Positions 46,012 through 54,736 of a stretch of 64,000 bases of DNA are shown here, one piece after another. The stretch lies in NCBI RefSeq assembly GCF_009917385.1, contig NZ_QWLJ01000007.1, positions 102,826 to 166,825 of the forward strand, written 5' to 3'. A model generated the notes under the pieces. That model worked only from the letters and a program-made list of their open reading frames with translations. It made no database searches and had not been told where the DNA came from. The stretch's first letter is position 1, and the number at the start of each line of letters is the position of its first letter. The translations under genes and the position numbers were made by a program. Source of the DNA: Roseburia sp. 1XD42-34. Its GTDB lineage: Bacteria > Bacillota > Bacilli > Bacillales > Amphibacillaceae.

Positions 46012-46275
46012 TGTATAACAAAGGCACAGGGCGTGATTAGCAACGGATCGAATGGAACGACTCAACTAAAGTTTTAGGAGTCATGCCACTAAAAACAGTG
46101 GTATGCTGACGCCTGAGCGGCAGCCCGTATTCGTTCCTCTTAGCTACAACCGATGAGGCTTTAATGGAGGGGCGATTTTGTGCAGTCGCCTAGTTGCTGG
46201 GCTCATGCGCCCGACGTGGTGATTCAGTTATTTCATTATCCACAAGCACCTCATTTTTACTATCTTATCTTTAAT
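46012..46275 (-). repeat. interspersed repeat family A, copy 4 (complete)
   Basis: On the minus strand it begins AAAGATAAGATAGTAAAAATG, then GGATAATGAAATAACTGAATC, and ends in TGCCTTTGTT. It contains the hairpin GACTCCTAAAAC / TTTAGTTGAGTC (46059-46082), where copy 1 has GAATC and GATTC: a matched change. It is the only copy not directly preceded by a conventional terminator. The nearest hairpin is CTTATCT/AGATAAG, overlapping its start. Confidence 0.83.
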
Positions 46276-46450
46276 CAAAATACGCTTACAGATAAGCAAT
46301 TGAAGAAATTATTTTATGTTGAGGAGGAAATATTGAAAATCTAACCTAACCCAATTTGATGAGGAGTATTTTAACGTTCAGCATAAATGAATTTTGTAAA
46401 AATTTGGATCCATATGAAAGATAGCTCCTTTACGAAACGATTATACTTTA

Positions 46451-46612
46451 TAAAGTGTATCTTTCATCAGTAGAGGTTTTCACTCATTCTACACCGAATG
46501 ATATTACCGTAATGGTTTGACCTAAAGACCTCTTACGAAATAGATCATTTAGGTGCTGTTATCTCTCAACTTAGACTTATGCAACTACTCATCCTTCTTT
46601 GCCTACATGTTT
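46451..46612 (+). repeat. repeat family B, copy 3 (diverged)
   Basis: AAAGTG, CTTTCATCAG, GGTTTGACCTAAAGACC, TTACGAAATAGATC, ATTTAGGTGCTGTTATCTC and ACTTAGACTTATGCAACTAC follow in the same order as copy 2. The terminal hairpin is eroded. It lies 175 bp from repeat A copy 4. It is older-looking than copies 1 and 2. Confidence 0.55.
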
Positions 46613-46842
46613 AATACTCAAAAATCAATGGATAAGTATAAATGCTTGCTTTAGAAACTGTTTTTACATTATCCATTTTTCTCTTGCATATAAGGTGGTA
46701 AGTCAACTGTAAATATGACCAAGCAAATGGTAACTGAAGAATACAAAATAGAAGCTATGCTAATTCGTTGAAAGCCTTTTGTTCTATTCATAGTTAAGTA
46801 AATCTATTTATTTTGTACATAGATTAATGACGTCCAGTTTAG
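46613..46842. other. gap with no gene
   Basis: AT-rich, no open frame with a site, no further repeat copy recognised. Confidence 0.45.
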
Positions 46843-46870
46843 AACAGGCGATCCAAAAAGATCACCTGTT
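46843..46870 (-). terminator. terminator-like hairpin after ytpR
   Basis: AACAGGCGATC (46843-46853) pairs with GATCACCTGTT (46860-46870), with one mismatch and loop CAAAAA. The plus-strand side has TTTCTTTAC, the minus side is weaker, yet only the minus-strand ytpPQR operon ends here. Confidence 0.65.
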
Positions 46871-46906
46871 TCTTTACTATATAACAACTAGTTTTTTGCT
46901 TATATT

Positions 46907-47509
46907 CTATATGTTAAAAGCTGATCCAATTTCATAGGAATCATTTAGTACATATATTCCTTTTTCTTTTGGCGCATTTGGCAAACCTAATTCCTTCTGT
47001 GAACAAATCATACCGTTAGAAGGTTCCCCTCTCAGCTCAGTGGGTTTTATTTTTAAACCACTTGGCATTGTTGCACCAGCTTTTGCCACTACAACATGTT
47101 GACCAGTAGCTACATTAGGCGCCCCACAAACGATTTGTAATACTTCATCACCAACATCTACTTGACAAACACTCAATTTATCTGCGTTGTCATGTTGCCG
47201 TTTTTCTTTAACATAACCAATCACAAATTTAGGACTCAAATCAAAATTTAGATCATCGTCTACTCCATTTGCTTCAAATAGTTGCTTTATTTCAGTTAAC
47301 ATTTCTTCTGTTAAGGTTATTTTTCCTGTTTGTAAAAAAGAAAAATGAGTAGAAGCTTGAAAAATATTGTATCCTATCTCTTTATTCTGATTATCTGTAA
47401 TTCGAACAATATCAGCTATTTGTTCGTGCTGAATTTGGTAGCGGTCACCTTCTTGCAGCGGTATAATCAGTACATCTCCAATACCATCAGCATTGTAAAA
47501 TACGTCCAT
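46907..47509 (-). CDS. ytpR: YtpR, tRNA-binding (EMAP/PheT-B2-like) domain protein
   Basis: A 200-residue protein with an N-terminal DUF4479 part and a C-terminal OB-fold tRNA-binding domain: FVIGYVKEKRQHDNADKLSVCQVDVGDE, QIVCGAPNVATGQHVVVAKAGA, LRGEPSNGMICSQKELGL. This is the YtpR/MetG-C fold. It probably binds tRNA or another RNA; the exact target is unknown. Last gene of ytpP-ytpQ-ytpR (17 bp after ytpQ). AAGGATGAG precedes the ATG. Confidence 0.93.
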   Translation of the reverse strand: MDVFYNADGIGDVLIIPLQEGDRYQIQHEQIADIVRITDNQNKEIGYNIFQASTHFSFLQTGKITLTEEMLTEIKQLFEANGVDDDLNFDLSPKFVIGYVKEKRQHDNADKLSVCQVDVGDEVLQIVCGAPNVATGQHVVVAKAGATMPSGLKIKPTELRGEPSNGMICSQKELGLPNAPKEKGIYVLNDSYEIGSAFNI

Positions 47510-47526
47510 TTATCTCATCCTTTTCT

Positions 47527-48336
47527 TTAGTTGTCAGTTTCCGGTCTATTTTTTGCGAGAATAAATATTGGTTCTAACTGCTTCTCATCATAAATCATTG
47601 GCAAGGAAGTAATCGGAATTCTCCCTTCCGCAAAAAATTTCATCGTCATTTGCGCTAAAATGTCATAACCCGTTTTATTTTGGACATCAGCTACAATCAA
47701 TACATCTTGATGTGGGACAGCAACTGCCATTTCTCCTTTACTGTTCGCCTTCATTTCTTCCAAGAATGCTTCATTTAAAATTCTACTTGCATCGTACCCG
47801 TCCTGGGAAGCTAGAAAATAAAAATCATTATCTGCGACTCGGTCAAGTTTATAGTCCACTGGCAGCGAGCGTAAATTAAAAGACGCAATTTCGTCAATCC
47901 GCGTTTCTGACCAACCTTCTTTTTCAATTAGTGGCTGATCAATTAAACGGTATGACTTCCCTAAGTCAATGGCGTAGAAGATGCGCGTTTCTGCTGTATG
48001 CTCTTTGTAGATAAGCGGCTTATTCGCATTTGTTTTTGTAGGAAAAGAAGTTGAGCGAATGACAGGAAATATTTGTTTTTCCATCCCTTCCAATTGCTGG
48101 TCTTCGTTCATAATTCGTAACGCTTCTTTTACGTGCTCCTCTAACTCATCAATAACCGCTTCTCCCTTTTGATGGTACTTAGCAACGACATTTGACAAAG
48201 TAATAGTGATCCCTTGCTTAGACGATTTCCACTCAATTCGAAAAGTGTCTTTATCCCGGTTATACATAGTATACCAGTCCGAATTTTGGAAACGCTCGTC
48301 CAATATTTTTTTTAATTTTAGGCTTGTCATTTGCAT
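47527..48336 (-). CDS. ytpQ: YtpQ, DUF1444 family protein
   Basis: A 269-residue protein of the UPF0354/DUF1444 family: N-terminal LKLKKILDERFQNSDWYTMY, central DELEEHVKEALRIM, GQ-type FPVIRSTSFPT, and C-terminal NKTGYDILAQMTMKFFAEGRIPITSLP. Function unknown, soluble. Middle gene of the ytpPQR operon; AAGGAGAGAGCAGT precedes the ATG at 48336. Confidence 0.93.
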   Translation of the reverse strand: MQMTSLKLKKILDERFQNSDWYTMYNRDKDTFRIEWKSSKQGITITLSNVVAKYHQKGEAVIDELEEHVKEALRIMNEDQQLEGMEKQIFPVIRSTSFPTKTNANKPLIYKEHTAETRIFYAIDLGKSYRLIDQPLIEKEGWSETRIDEIASFNLRSLPVDYKLDRVADNDFYFLASQDGYDASRILNEAFLEEMKANSKGEMAVAVPHQDVLIVADVQNKTGYDILAQMTMKFFAEGRIPITSLPMIYDEKQLEPIFILAKNRPETDN

Positions 48337-48366
48337 ACTGCTCTCTCCTTACTTATGCAGGATCCT

Positions 48367-48684
48367 TTAGCTTGAAAGATGGTTCATAAAATCCATGATC
48401 TCTTCCTTCGTTTTACGATCTTTACTAACAAATCGTCCAACCTCTTCCCCATTATGAAACGCAATAAAACTAGGAATTCCAAATATCTCATATTCCTGAC
48501 AAACATCAATGAATTGGTCTCGGTCTACTTTAATAAACGAATACGCAGGATAGGCTGCTTCAATTTCTGGTAATACAGGCTCAATTACCGTACAATCTGG
48601 GCACCACCCTGCCGTAAAGTAAAGAACGACCCGCTCCTTGTTAATCACGTCTGTAAATGAATCTTGTTTTGTTAATGCTTCCAT
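48367..48684 (-). CDS. ytpP: thioredoxin-like protein YtpP
   Basis: A 105-residue thioredoxin fold with the active site AGWCPDCTVIEP (WCPDC, residues 27-31) and the cis-proline in EIFGIPSFIAF. A cytoplasmic thiol-disulfide protein. The CPDC centre differs from the CGPC of TrxA and is usual for YtpP. First gene of ytpPQR; GGAGTGGAT precedes the ATG. Confidence 0.94.
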   Translation of the reverse strand: MEALTKQDSFTDVINKERVVLYFTAGWCPDCTVIEPVLPEIEAAYPAYSFIKVDRDQFIDVCQEYEIFGIPSFIAFHNGEEVGRFVSKDRKTKEEIMDFMNHLSS

Positions 48685-48747
48685 TATTATCCACTCCTTT
48701 AGTACTGTTCTCTATTCATTTAAAAGCGATTGAATTAGCTATCTTCA

Positions 48748-48921
48748 TTATTTCTTCCGCTTTTTCTGCAAAATCTTTTTGTTAGTAAAGGTGTTTTCTT
48801 TCCCTCCGCCGAAACCAACTTGAACTTCTAATCGCTTCCTAGGCAATATTCGAAATTGATTGTCTGAAGAAAAAGACTCTAGCACCATGCCATCATTCTG
48901 CTTTGCCGTTTCATAATTCAA
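48748..48921 (-). CDS. possible 57-residue protein upstream of ytpP
   Basis: TTG at 48919-48921, TAA at 48748. The product begins MNYETAKQNDGMVLESFSSD and ends in a basic KKILQKKRKK. GAGGAG lies 11 bases before the TTG, a little far. No recognised family. It may be a small real gene or chance; its downstream position 60 bp before ytpP on the same strand makes co-transcription possible. Confidence 0.3.
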   Translation of the reverse strand: MNYETAKQNDGMVLESFSSDNQFRILPRKRLEVQVGFGGGKENTFTNKKILQKKRKK

Positions 48922-49380
48922 CTGACTATTCGCTCCTCATCTGCATTATATACACCAAGCAAGTCTGATTATTATTATTACAACCAGATTATTGATCTCC
49001 TTTTGTGGATTTTCATATGTGATGGTGTAATATTTGCAACTGAGTGATTTTCCTGTAGGCTTTCATCACTATGGAAGGCACTTCTTGATGCTTGTTGTGC
49101 TTTTTAGTAATCGCCTCTTCTTCCATATTCGTGCTGCAGGCAGTTCCTGGTATGCCAATAATCTGGTTTATCCATAATCAAGACCAGTATTATAATAGCT
49201 TTATGCAATTTTCCTTCCAAGGCAGCAGCTATTTTTCCATCACCTATCTTACTATGAATGGAGACAAATTGAAACGATTTAACTTGTTAACCTCCCACTA
49301 ACTATAAAACAGTAGCGGAATACTTCTCAAATATGTCGTTTTCGTTTACGATAGATGTAATCAAGCAAGGAGGAGATAAT
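48922..49380. other. intergenic stretch before ytoQ
   Basis: A plus-strand frame at 49092-49301 has no ribosome binding site and a low-complexity, membrane-unlike product; I do not call it. Nothing else seen. Confidence 0.4.
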
Positions 49381-49821
49381 ATGGAACTTACTGTCTATTT
49401 AGCTGGTCAAATTCACGACGATTGGCGCGAAGAAGTAAAACGCTTAGCAAAAGCTAAAAAATTACCTTTGCACTTTGTTGCTCCACAAACCAATCATGAA
49501 CGATCTGATAATATCGGTGAAGCCATTTTAGGTAAACAGCCTGATCCTGTATACAAAGACGAGGCCGCTTCGCGCATTAATAATTTTCGTACGGAAGTGT
49601 TGATGAAAAAATCAGATATTGTTATTGCCCTCTTTGGTGAAAGCTATAAACAATGGAATACAGCAATGGATGCTAGTCAGGCGATTACGTTAAATAAACC
49701 AACCATTATCATTCGCCCGAAATCTCTCATACATCCTTTGAAAGAATTGTCAGATAAAGCCAATGTAACTGTGGAAACCGTAGAACAAGCGTTAGATGTC
49801 ATCCACTACATTTTCGAATAA
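49381..49821 (+). CDS. ytoQ: YtoQ family protein (nucleoside deoxyribosyltransferase-like fold)
   Basis: A 146-residue protein beginning MELTVYLAGQIHDDWREEV, the YtoQ pattern (B. subtilis 148). The fold looks like nucleoside 2-deoxyribosyltransferase (YLAGQI..., DIVIALFGESYKQWNTAMDA), but no activity has been shown to my knowledge. The ATG at 49381 follows GGAGGAGATA. Convergent with the ITPase-like gene; shared terminator between them. Confidence 0.9.
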   Translation: MELTVYLAGQIHDDWREEVKRLAKAKKLPLHFVAPQTNHERSDNIGEAILGKQPDPVYKDEAASRINNFRTEVLMKKSDIVIALFGESYKQWNTAMDASQAITLNKPTIIIRPKSLIHPLKELSDKANVTVETVEQALDVIHYIFE

Positions 49822-49995
49822 GGGAAGCTTTACCCATCGACACCCGGGATTGTAGTGCCTCATAGATATGAGCCTTAGCTTCTGAACAGAAATGAATATT
49901 TGACTTATAGTTAGAGCTCACACTTATGCTCATTGGGTTCATCTGATAGGATGTAAGGGAAAAGTTTACTGCCAATGACATGGCGAAAAAGCTTT

Positions 49996-50028
49996 AAGCC
50001 TGTAGTTTAAACAGTCTACAGGCTTTTC
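49996..50028. terminator. terminator between ytoQ and the ITPase-like gene
   Basis: AAGCCTGTAG (49996-50005) pairs with CTACAGGCTT (50016-50025), TTTTC on the plus side and AAAGC TTTTT on the minus side. Confidence 0.85.
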
Positions 50029-50088
50029 ACAAGGCACATACTCAACCTAAAATTAATATTTAGCACTCTCCATATACATTTTACGAAG

Positions 50089-50619
50089 TTAACCCCATGT
50101 TTGATTCTTAGATTCCTTTTCTTCCTTAGTGAATTCCCATTGGCCGCGTAATAATTCCATTACATGACGAAACATGCTTCTTCTGGAAACCCGTTCTGCT
50201 GTAAATATGCCAACAGCTCCTTCCTGCTGTCGAACTTGCTTTCGTTTTGCAAATTCATCCATTACATCTCCGAGCTCTCTCCCCTGAATAAGCTGTTCTG
50301 TTATTTCATATGGCAATGCAATCCGGGCTCCGCTAGCAGTATACACCTGGTCAGAGGATGCTAACGCTCCCCAATTACAAAGGTACAATTGGTTACCAAT
50401 AAACATAACACCGCCTTCAAGACCGATTCCAAATGTAGCATCTTGAGTGTCTAGACTGGAAAGAGCACGGTTAATAGCTCCTTGTCTCGTCTCTTCATCG
50501 GAAAAAGGTTGTAATGGTACACCCGAATCGGCATCTTTCGTTACCATAACTGCTTCTGGAAAAACTTCTTCCACAGCTTGAATTTTTGCTTTGTTCATGG
50601 AGCCAACTACAATTTTCAT
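50089..50619 (-). CDS. inosine/xanthosine triphosphatase, DUF84 (YjjX-like)
   Basis: A 176-residue protein starting MKIVVGSMNKAKIQAVEEVFP with the DUF84 core QPFSDEETRQGAINRA and GIGLEGGV. Family members hydrolyse non-canonical purine triphosphates (ITP, XTP) to keep the pool clean. The C-terminal tail FTKEEKESKNQTWG is short and charged. It follows the M42 peptidase gene by 13 bp, so the two are likely co-transcribed. Confidence 0.88.
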   Translation of the reverse strand: MKIVVGSMNKAKIQAVEEVFPEAVMVTKDADSGVPLQPFSDEETRQGAINRALSSLDTQDATFGIGLEGGVMFIGNQLYLCNWGALASSDQVYTASGARIALPYEITEQLIQGRELGDVMDEFAKRKQVRQQEGAVGIFTAERVSRRSMFRHVMELLRGQWEFTKEEKESKNQTWG

Positions 50620-50632
50620 ATACGCTATTCCC

Positions 50633-51700
50633 TTATACAGAACGGTGGATGTTATCCAACGTTGTTTGATCCATTGTTTTCACAAGCTTAATAAGTAATT
50701 CCTTAGCAGCAGCATAATCATCCACATGTATGATAGATGAAGATGTATGAATATAGCGTGAGCATATGCCTATTACTGCTGAAGGGATACCATTATTAGC
50801 TACATGCACTCTTCCTGCATCCGTTCCGCCTTGAGAAATAAAATACTGATACGGAATTTGATTGCTTTCGGCAGTATCTAAAACAAAGTTTTTCATTCCT
50901 TGATGAGTAATCATTGTTCGGTCAAAAATCCGTAATAACGCACCCTTACCTAACTGACCAAATTCTTCCTGTTTCCCTGACATATCATTAGCAGGAGAAG
51001 CATCTAAAGCAAAAAATATGTCTGGTTGGATCTTATGCGCAGCCACTTGCGCACCACGCAAACCAACTTCTTCTTGCACCGTTGCACCAGCATATAACTC
51101 ATTCGGCAAGGTATCATGTTGTACTTCTTTCAATAACTCAATCGCTAAACCACAGCCATAGCGGTTATCCCAGGCTTTTGCCAAAATTTTCTTATCATTT
51201 GCCATAGGAGTAAACGGCGTTAAAGGAACAATCGACTGTCCTGGTTTAACGCCCATTTTCTTTGCATCTGCTTTGTCATCCGCACCGATATCGATAAGCA
51301 TATACTTTATTTCCATTGGTTTCTTTCGTTGCTCAGCGGTTAAATTATGAGGTGGAATAGACCCAATTACACCAATAATTGGTCCATTATCTGTCATGAT
51401 TTGTACCCGCTGGGCGAGTAGTACCTGATTCCACCAACCGCCTAAAGGCTGGAAGCGTAGCATGCCATTATCTGTGATTTGTGTCACCATAAATCCTACT
51501 TCATCCATATGACCCGCCACCATAACTTTCGGCCCGGAACCTTTTTTCACGCCAAAAATCCCGCCTAAATTATCTTGTATCGTTTCATCTGCATACTTGG
51601 ACAATTCCTGCTTCATAAACTTACGCACCAAATGTTCATTACCTGGTGCCCCTTGAAGCTCTGTCAATTGTTTAAACAATGACTTCGTCTCTTCATTCAT
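50633..51700 (-). CDS. ytoP: M42 family glutamyl/leucyl aminopeptidase (YtoP)
   Basis: A 355-residue metallo-aminopeptidase with [15 protein letters not shown] (metal His/Asp), [17 protein letters not shown] (bridging Asp), the catalytic pair [15 protein letters not shown] (Glu-Glu) and [10 protein letters not shown], and the last His in [15 protein letters not shown]. Cytosolic, two divalent metals, dodecameric in relatives. The ATG at 51700 has AAGGTGGG upstream. It matches YtoP in sequence and position. Confidence 0.93.
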   Translation of the reverse strand: MNEETKSLFKQLTELQGAPGNEHLVRKFMKQELSKYADETIQDNLGGIFGVKKGSGPKVMVAGHMDEVGFMVTQITDNGMLRFQPLGGWWNQVLLAQRVQIMTDNGPIIGVIGSIPPHNLTAEQRKKPMEIKYMLIDIGADDKADAKKMGVKPGQSIVPLTPFTPMANDKKILAKAWDNRYGCGLAIELLKEVQHDTLPNELYAGATVQEEVGLRGAQVAAHKIQPDIFFALDASPANDMSGKQEEFGQLGKGALLRIFDRTMITHQGMKNFVLDTAESNQIPYQYFISQGGTDAGRVHVANNGIPSAVIGICSRYIHTSSSIIHVDDYAAAKELLIKLVKTMDQTTLDNIHRSV

Positions 51701-52044
51701 ACCGTATCCCACCTTCAATAATATGTATATTAATTAGTATACTTGAAGCCACGAATAAATTTCCAGTATTCCTCCTTTCCACATGAAATAGACCAAGGTA
51801 TGGGTATAGAGCATTTACAAACAAAACCGAAAGCCCTTGTTTAGTAATGATGTATAAAGGGGAAAATTGAAATATCAAGGGGAATTTTACAATGGTATCT
51901 ATGCAGGCATTCATTTTTACCCACTCTATTTTCTTAAAGCCATCCTGTTTTTTATTTTCTATTTCATCCCAAATACGATATACTAGCATATAAGAAAAAT
52001 TGAAAAACGAAGAATTTAATTTGAGAGCAAGAGGTGAGAAGTTC

Positions 52045-52359
52045 ATGAGTGTAAAAAAAGCGATTATTGCAGCTGGACTTGGAGTTGCTGTTGGCTATTT
52101 TGCAAAGCAGCAAATAGACCAAATGCAAAAGGTTACACCTGAAAAAGCGTTGAAACAAGCAAAAGAAACGTTTAAGAAACAAGGGCCAATCAGTGGTTCT
52201 TGGATTTATATGCAACCTCAGGAAGTAGAAAAAAACGGCCTTTTGTATGATGCTTACCGTGGTGGAGTTACCCGTAATCTCGATGGGGAGAACAAGCAGT
52301 ATGAATTTTATGTAGATGTGGAAACTGGCGCTGTCATTGATGCTGTGCAAACAACATAG
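52045..52359 (+). CDS. ytzB: YtzB, PepSY-domain small protein
   Basis: A 104-residue protein: N-terminal hydrophobic AIIAAGLGVAVGYFAKQQ and a PepSY-like domain EKALKQAKETFKKQGPISGSWIY ... YEFYVDVETGAVIDAV. Matches B. subtilis YtzB (104). Probably membrane-anchored; function unknown. The ATG at 52045 follows GAGGTGAG; the 15 codons upstream in frame are not supported. Confidence 0.88.
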   Translation: MSVKKAIIAAGLGVAVGYFAKQQIDQMQKVTPEKALKQAKETFKKQGPISGSWIYMQPQEVEKNGLLYDAYRGGVTRNLDGENKQYEFYVDVETGAVIDAVQTT

Positions 52360-52387
52360 TCTTTTTTAGCATTTTCTTGATATTTTA

Positions 52388-52435
52388 CCAAATAAGCGAG
52401 AGCTAGCCTACAAATGCTATTATTCGCTTATTTGG
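52388..52435 (+). terminator. ytzB terminator
   Basis: CCAAATAAGCGA (52388-52399) pairs with TCGCTTATTTGG (52424-52435); TTTATTATT follows. The loop is long (24 bases). Confidence 0.7.
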
Positions 52436-52648
52436 TTTATTATTAGCTTCCATCCATGAAGGAGATTTTATTAGAAAAACTTGGCTTGTCGCCAAGTCTT
52501 ATGGTGAAAGCCTTTGTTTTTTCATTTTAAAAAAGCAAGCCACTCTTTTGCAAACAAAATTGATGCTTTAAATCCTACACTAATGCAAGCCCTGACCCTT
52601 AAATCTAGACAGCCATCAGCTTATAGGCAATGGCTATCTCGATAACGA

Positions 52649-53512
52649 TCACCGAAAAATTTCATTTGGAGACTGTTTTCTTTCCAATTGATCGACCCGC
52701 TCCCCTGACTCATTAAACTTAATCGCACGATAATATGCATCATGATAAAATGTGTACCACGCCTGTTTGCGATATCCATATTCCATCCACTTTTCTTTTT
52801 GGTGAACAGATGTTACCGGGTAATCATCATATGCTAATACCCATAATTTATTTTGGTGCGCATAAGTTGGCATAATATCTGCCATATGAATCCAGCATAT
52901 ATTATCTTCTTCAAAAATAATGATGCTGTGCCCGTTGCTATGACCACCAGTATGTACCATTTTCAAACCATCTGTGATCCTGATTTCATCCGTAAATGTC
53001 TGAACTTGTTCCGTAATCGCTTCCCAGTTTCTCCTCCAATAAGTATTTTTTGATCGAATGTTTGGCCTCCTCATTTCCTCCCATTCCTTTTTAGATGTAT
53101 AAATAACGGCTTGTTTAAATACAGATTCATACGTATCACCAACCAAATTGGTTAAGCCGGATGCATGATCAAAATGCATATGTGTCATTAACATACCATC
53201 AATATTATTTGACGATAACCCAAGAGTTGCTAGATCTTTCATGACTTGTGACTGTTCCGAAACACCAAAATTACGTAATTGCTTTTCCGATAGCTTATTT
53301 TGACCCATCCCGCTATCAATTAAATAATTTTTTCCATCTAGCTGCAATAATATCGGATCTGTTCTCAATGTAATCTGATTTAATTCATTCGTGGGATATT
53401 TTGACTGCCACAGTACTTTAGGCACGACTCCGAACATCGCACCTCCATCCAGATTCGTTACACCTCCCCTCAGCCATGTTAAGGTTGCTCTCCCTACCTT
53501 TAATTTCTCCAC
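52649..53512 (-). CDS. ytnP: quorum-quenching N-acyl homoserine lactonase YtnP
   Basis: A 287-residue metallo-beta-lactamase-fold protein with the dinuclear zinc motif MTHMHFDHASG (HxHxDH, about 110), His in HTGGHSNGHSI (about 191) and Asp in WIHMADIMPT. It is the YtnP family of lactonases, which degrade signalling lactones and antagonise streptomycin production in Streptomyces in published B. subtilis work. The basal enzyme is cytosolic. Monocistronic, in the conserved place next to trmB. Confidence 0.9.
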   Translation of the reverse strand: MEKLKVGRATLTWLRGGVTNLDGGAMFGVVPKVLWQSKYPTNELNQITLRTDPILLQLDGKNYLIDSGMGQNKLSEKQLRNFGVSEQSQVMKDLATLGLSSNNIDGMLMTHMHFDHASGLTNLVGDTYESVFKQAVIYTSKKEWEEMRRPNIRSKNTYWRRNWEAITEQVQTFTDEIRITDGLKMVHTGGHSNGHSIIIFEEDNICWIHMADIMPTYAHQNKLWVLAYDDYPVTSVHQKEKWMEYGYRKQAWYTFYHDAYYRAIKFNESGERVDQLERKQSPNEIFR

Positions 53513-53683
53513 ACCGTTCCCTCCCTAAATAATTACCAATAAAACAAGCGTTTTCAAAATAAACATCTTTTCTATATTTTAACAGGACGACATACCTTTC
53601 GTAAATTCTGTTTTATTGTTCGTTTAAAGCGATGACATGACAATGCATTCATTACTTCTGTTAAAACGCCATATCACAAAAGC

Positions 53684-53716
53684 AGCTTAGCGAGCATTCA
53701 ACGAACTCGCTAAGCT
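53684..53716 (-). terminator. trmB terminator
   Basis: AGCTTAGCGAG (53684-53694) pairs exactly with CTCGCTAAGCT (53706-53716). The minus strand continues GCTTTTGTG. It begins 1 bp after the trmB stop. Confidence 0.82.
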
Positions 53717-53717
53717 G

Positions 53718-54371
53718 TTAGCTGTTTCCTTTGTGATTACATGTGATACGGCAACGGTAGATCGGCTGACCCTTTGCTGTAAACTTCTCTTCATACTCTG
53801 TCATGCGATTTGTGGGGTCGTTCGCTTTATGCAGATCAAGATTCACTTCTTCAATTCTCATTCCATTTTGCGAAAAACTAGTTAATGAATATTCAAACAG
53901 CCCCATATTATCGGTCTTTAAAATAATTTCGCCATTGGGACGCAAAACTTCTTTATACTTATCTAAAAAAGCAAAATATGTCAATCTCCTTTTCTCATGT
54001 CGGTTTTTTGGCCAAGGATCAGAAAAGTTTAAATAAATTTTGGATAATTCATCTTTTGCAAATATTTCTGTTAAACGTTCAGCATCGACATGCAACAAAC
54101 GAATATTTAGCTGTTCCGATGCTAGTACCTTTTGGGCAGCAGTAACGATAATACTTTTCGCCACCTCTATGCCAATAAAATTAATATTCGGACATTGTTT
54201 CGCCATTTCGACGATAAATTGCCCTTTTCCTGTTCCAATTTCAAGATGGATGGGTGCATCATTTGTAAACACATCCTTCCAACTGCCACGATAACTGACC
54301 GGATTGGAAATAACCGTGTCCGGATGTTCCTGTAAAAAATCATCTGCCCACGGCTTATGGCGTTGACGCAT
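53718..54371 (-). CDS. trmB: tRNA (guanine-N7-)-methyltransferase
   Basis: A 217-residue TrmB that methylates G46 in the tRNA variable loop with SAM. Visible: MRQRHKPWADDFL, the SAM motif IHLEIGTGKGQFIVEMA (about 42-58), IGIEVAKSI, and the signature LNFSDPWPKNRHEKRRLT (about 117-134) with the catalytic Asp. I chose the ATG at 54371, 9 bases after GAGG; a GTG 15 bases upstream overlaps that site. Confidence 0.96.
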   Translation of the reverse strand: MRQRHKPWADDFLQEHPDTVISNPVSYRGSWKDVFTNDAPIHLEIGTGKGQFIVEMAKQCPNINFIGIEVAKSIIVTAAQKVLASEQLNIRLLHVDAERLTEIFAKDELSKIYLNFSDPWPKNRHEKRRLTYFAFLDKYKEVLRPNGEIILKTDNMGLFEYSLTSFSQNGMRIEEVNLDLHKANDPTNRMTEYEEKFTAKGQPIYRCRITCNHKGNS

Positions 54372-54448
54372 ATATGTAAACCTCACTTTCTGTATACGAG
54401 TATAGAAATGAATAAATGAACAATACTATGATTAGAGGTGATTTGAAG

Positions 54449-54736
54449 ATGGAACTAAACACAAATAACCAACTAACCTTGCTTATGGATTTATTAGATG
54501 AACATTACAGCGACTGTTGTGGAAGCGTTTCTGAATATCAACAAATTACTAGGCTAGTGAAGTCACTCATGCAAAATAGCTCGATTACCAATCAACAACT
54601 GCATGCGTTATTACCTGAAATATACCACTACGGAAAAAACGGTGAATCCTCACGAGATATAGAAGCACACATCACGGCGAATAATAAGCAGTTGGCGACG
54701 TGGATTGATGCTATTCACCAAACAAGTCTAAGTTAA
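54449..54736 (+). CDS. ytzH: YtzH-like protein
   Basis: A 95-residue soluble protein (MELNTNNQLTLLMDLLDEHY...CCGSVSEYQQITRLVKSL) matching the YtzH family, function unknown. It starts at the ATG after GAGGTG. Its last 26 bp overlap, tail to tail, the 3' end of ytmP on the other strand. Divergent from trmB with only 77 bp between. Confidence 0.85.
   Translation: MELNTNNQLTLLMDLLDEHYSDCCGSVSEYQQITRLVKSLMQNSSITNQQLHALLPEIYHYGKNGESSRDIEAHITANNKQLATWIDAIHQTSLS

Noticed and set aside
49092..49301. 69-codon plus-strand frame before ytoQ
   Set aside because: No ribosome binding site and a composition typical of a chance frame in AT-rich DNA.
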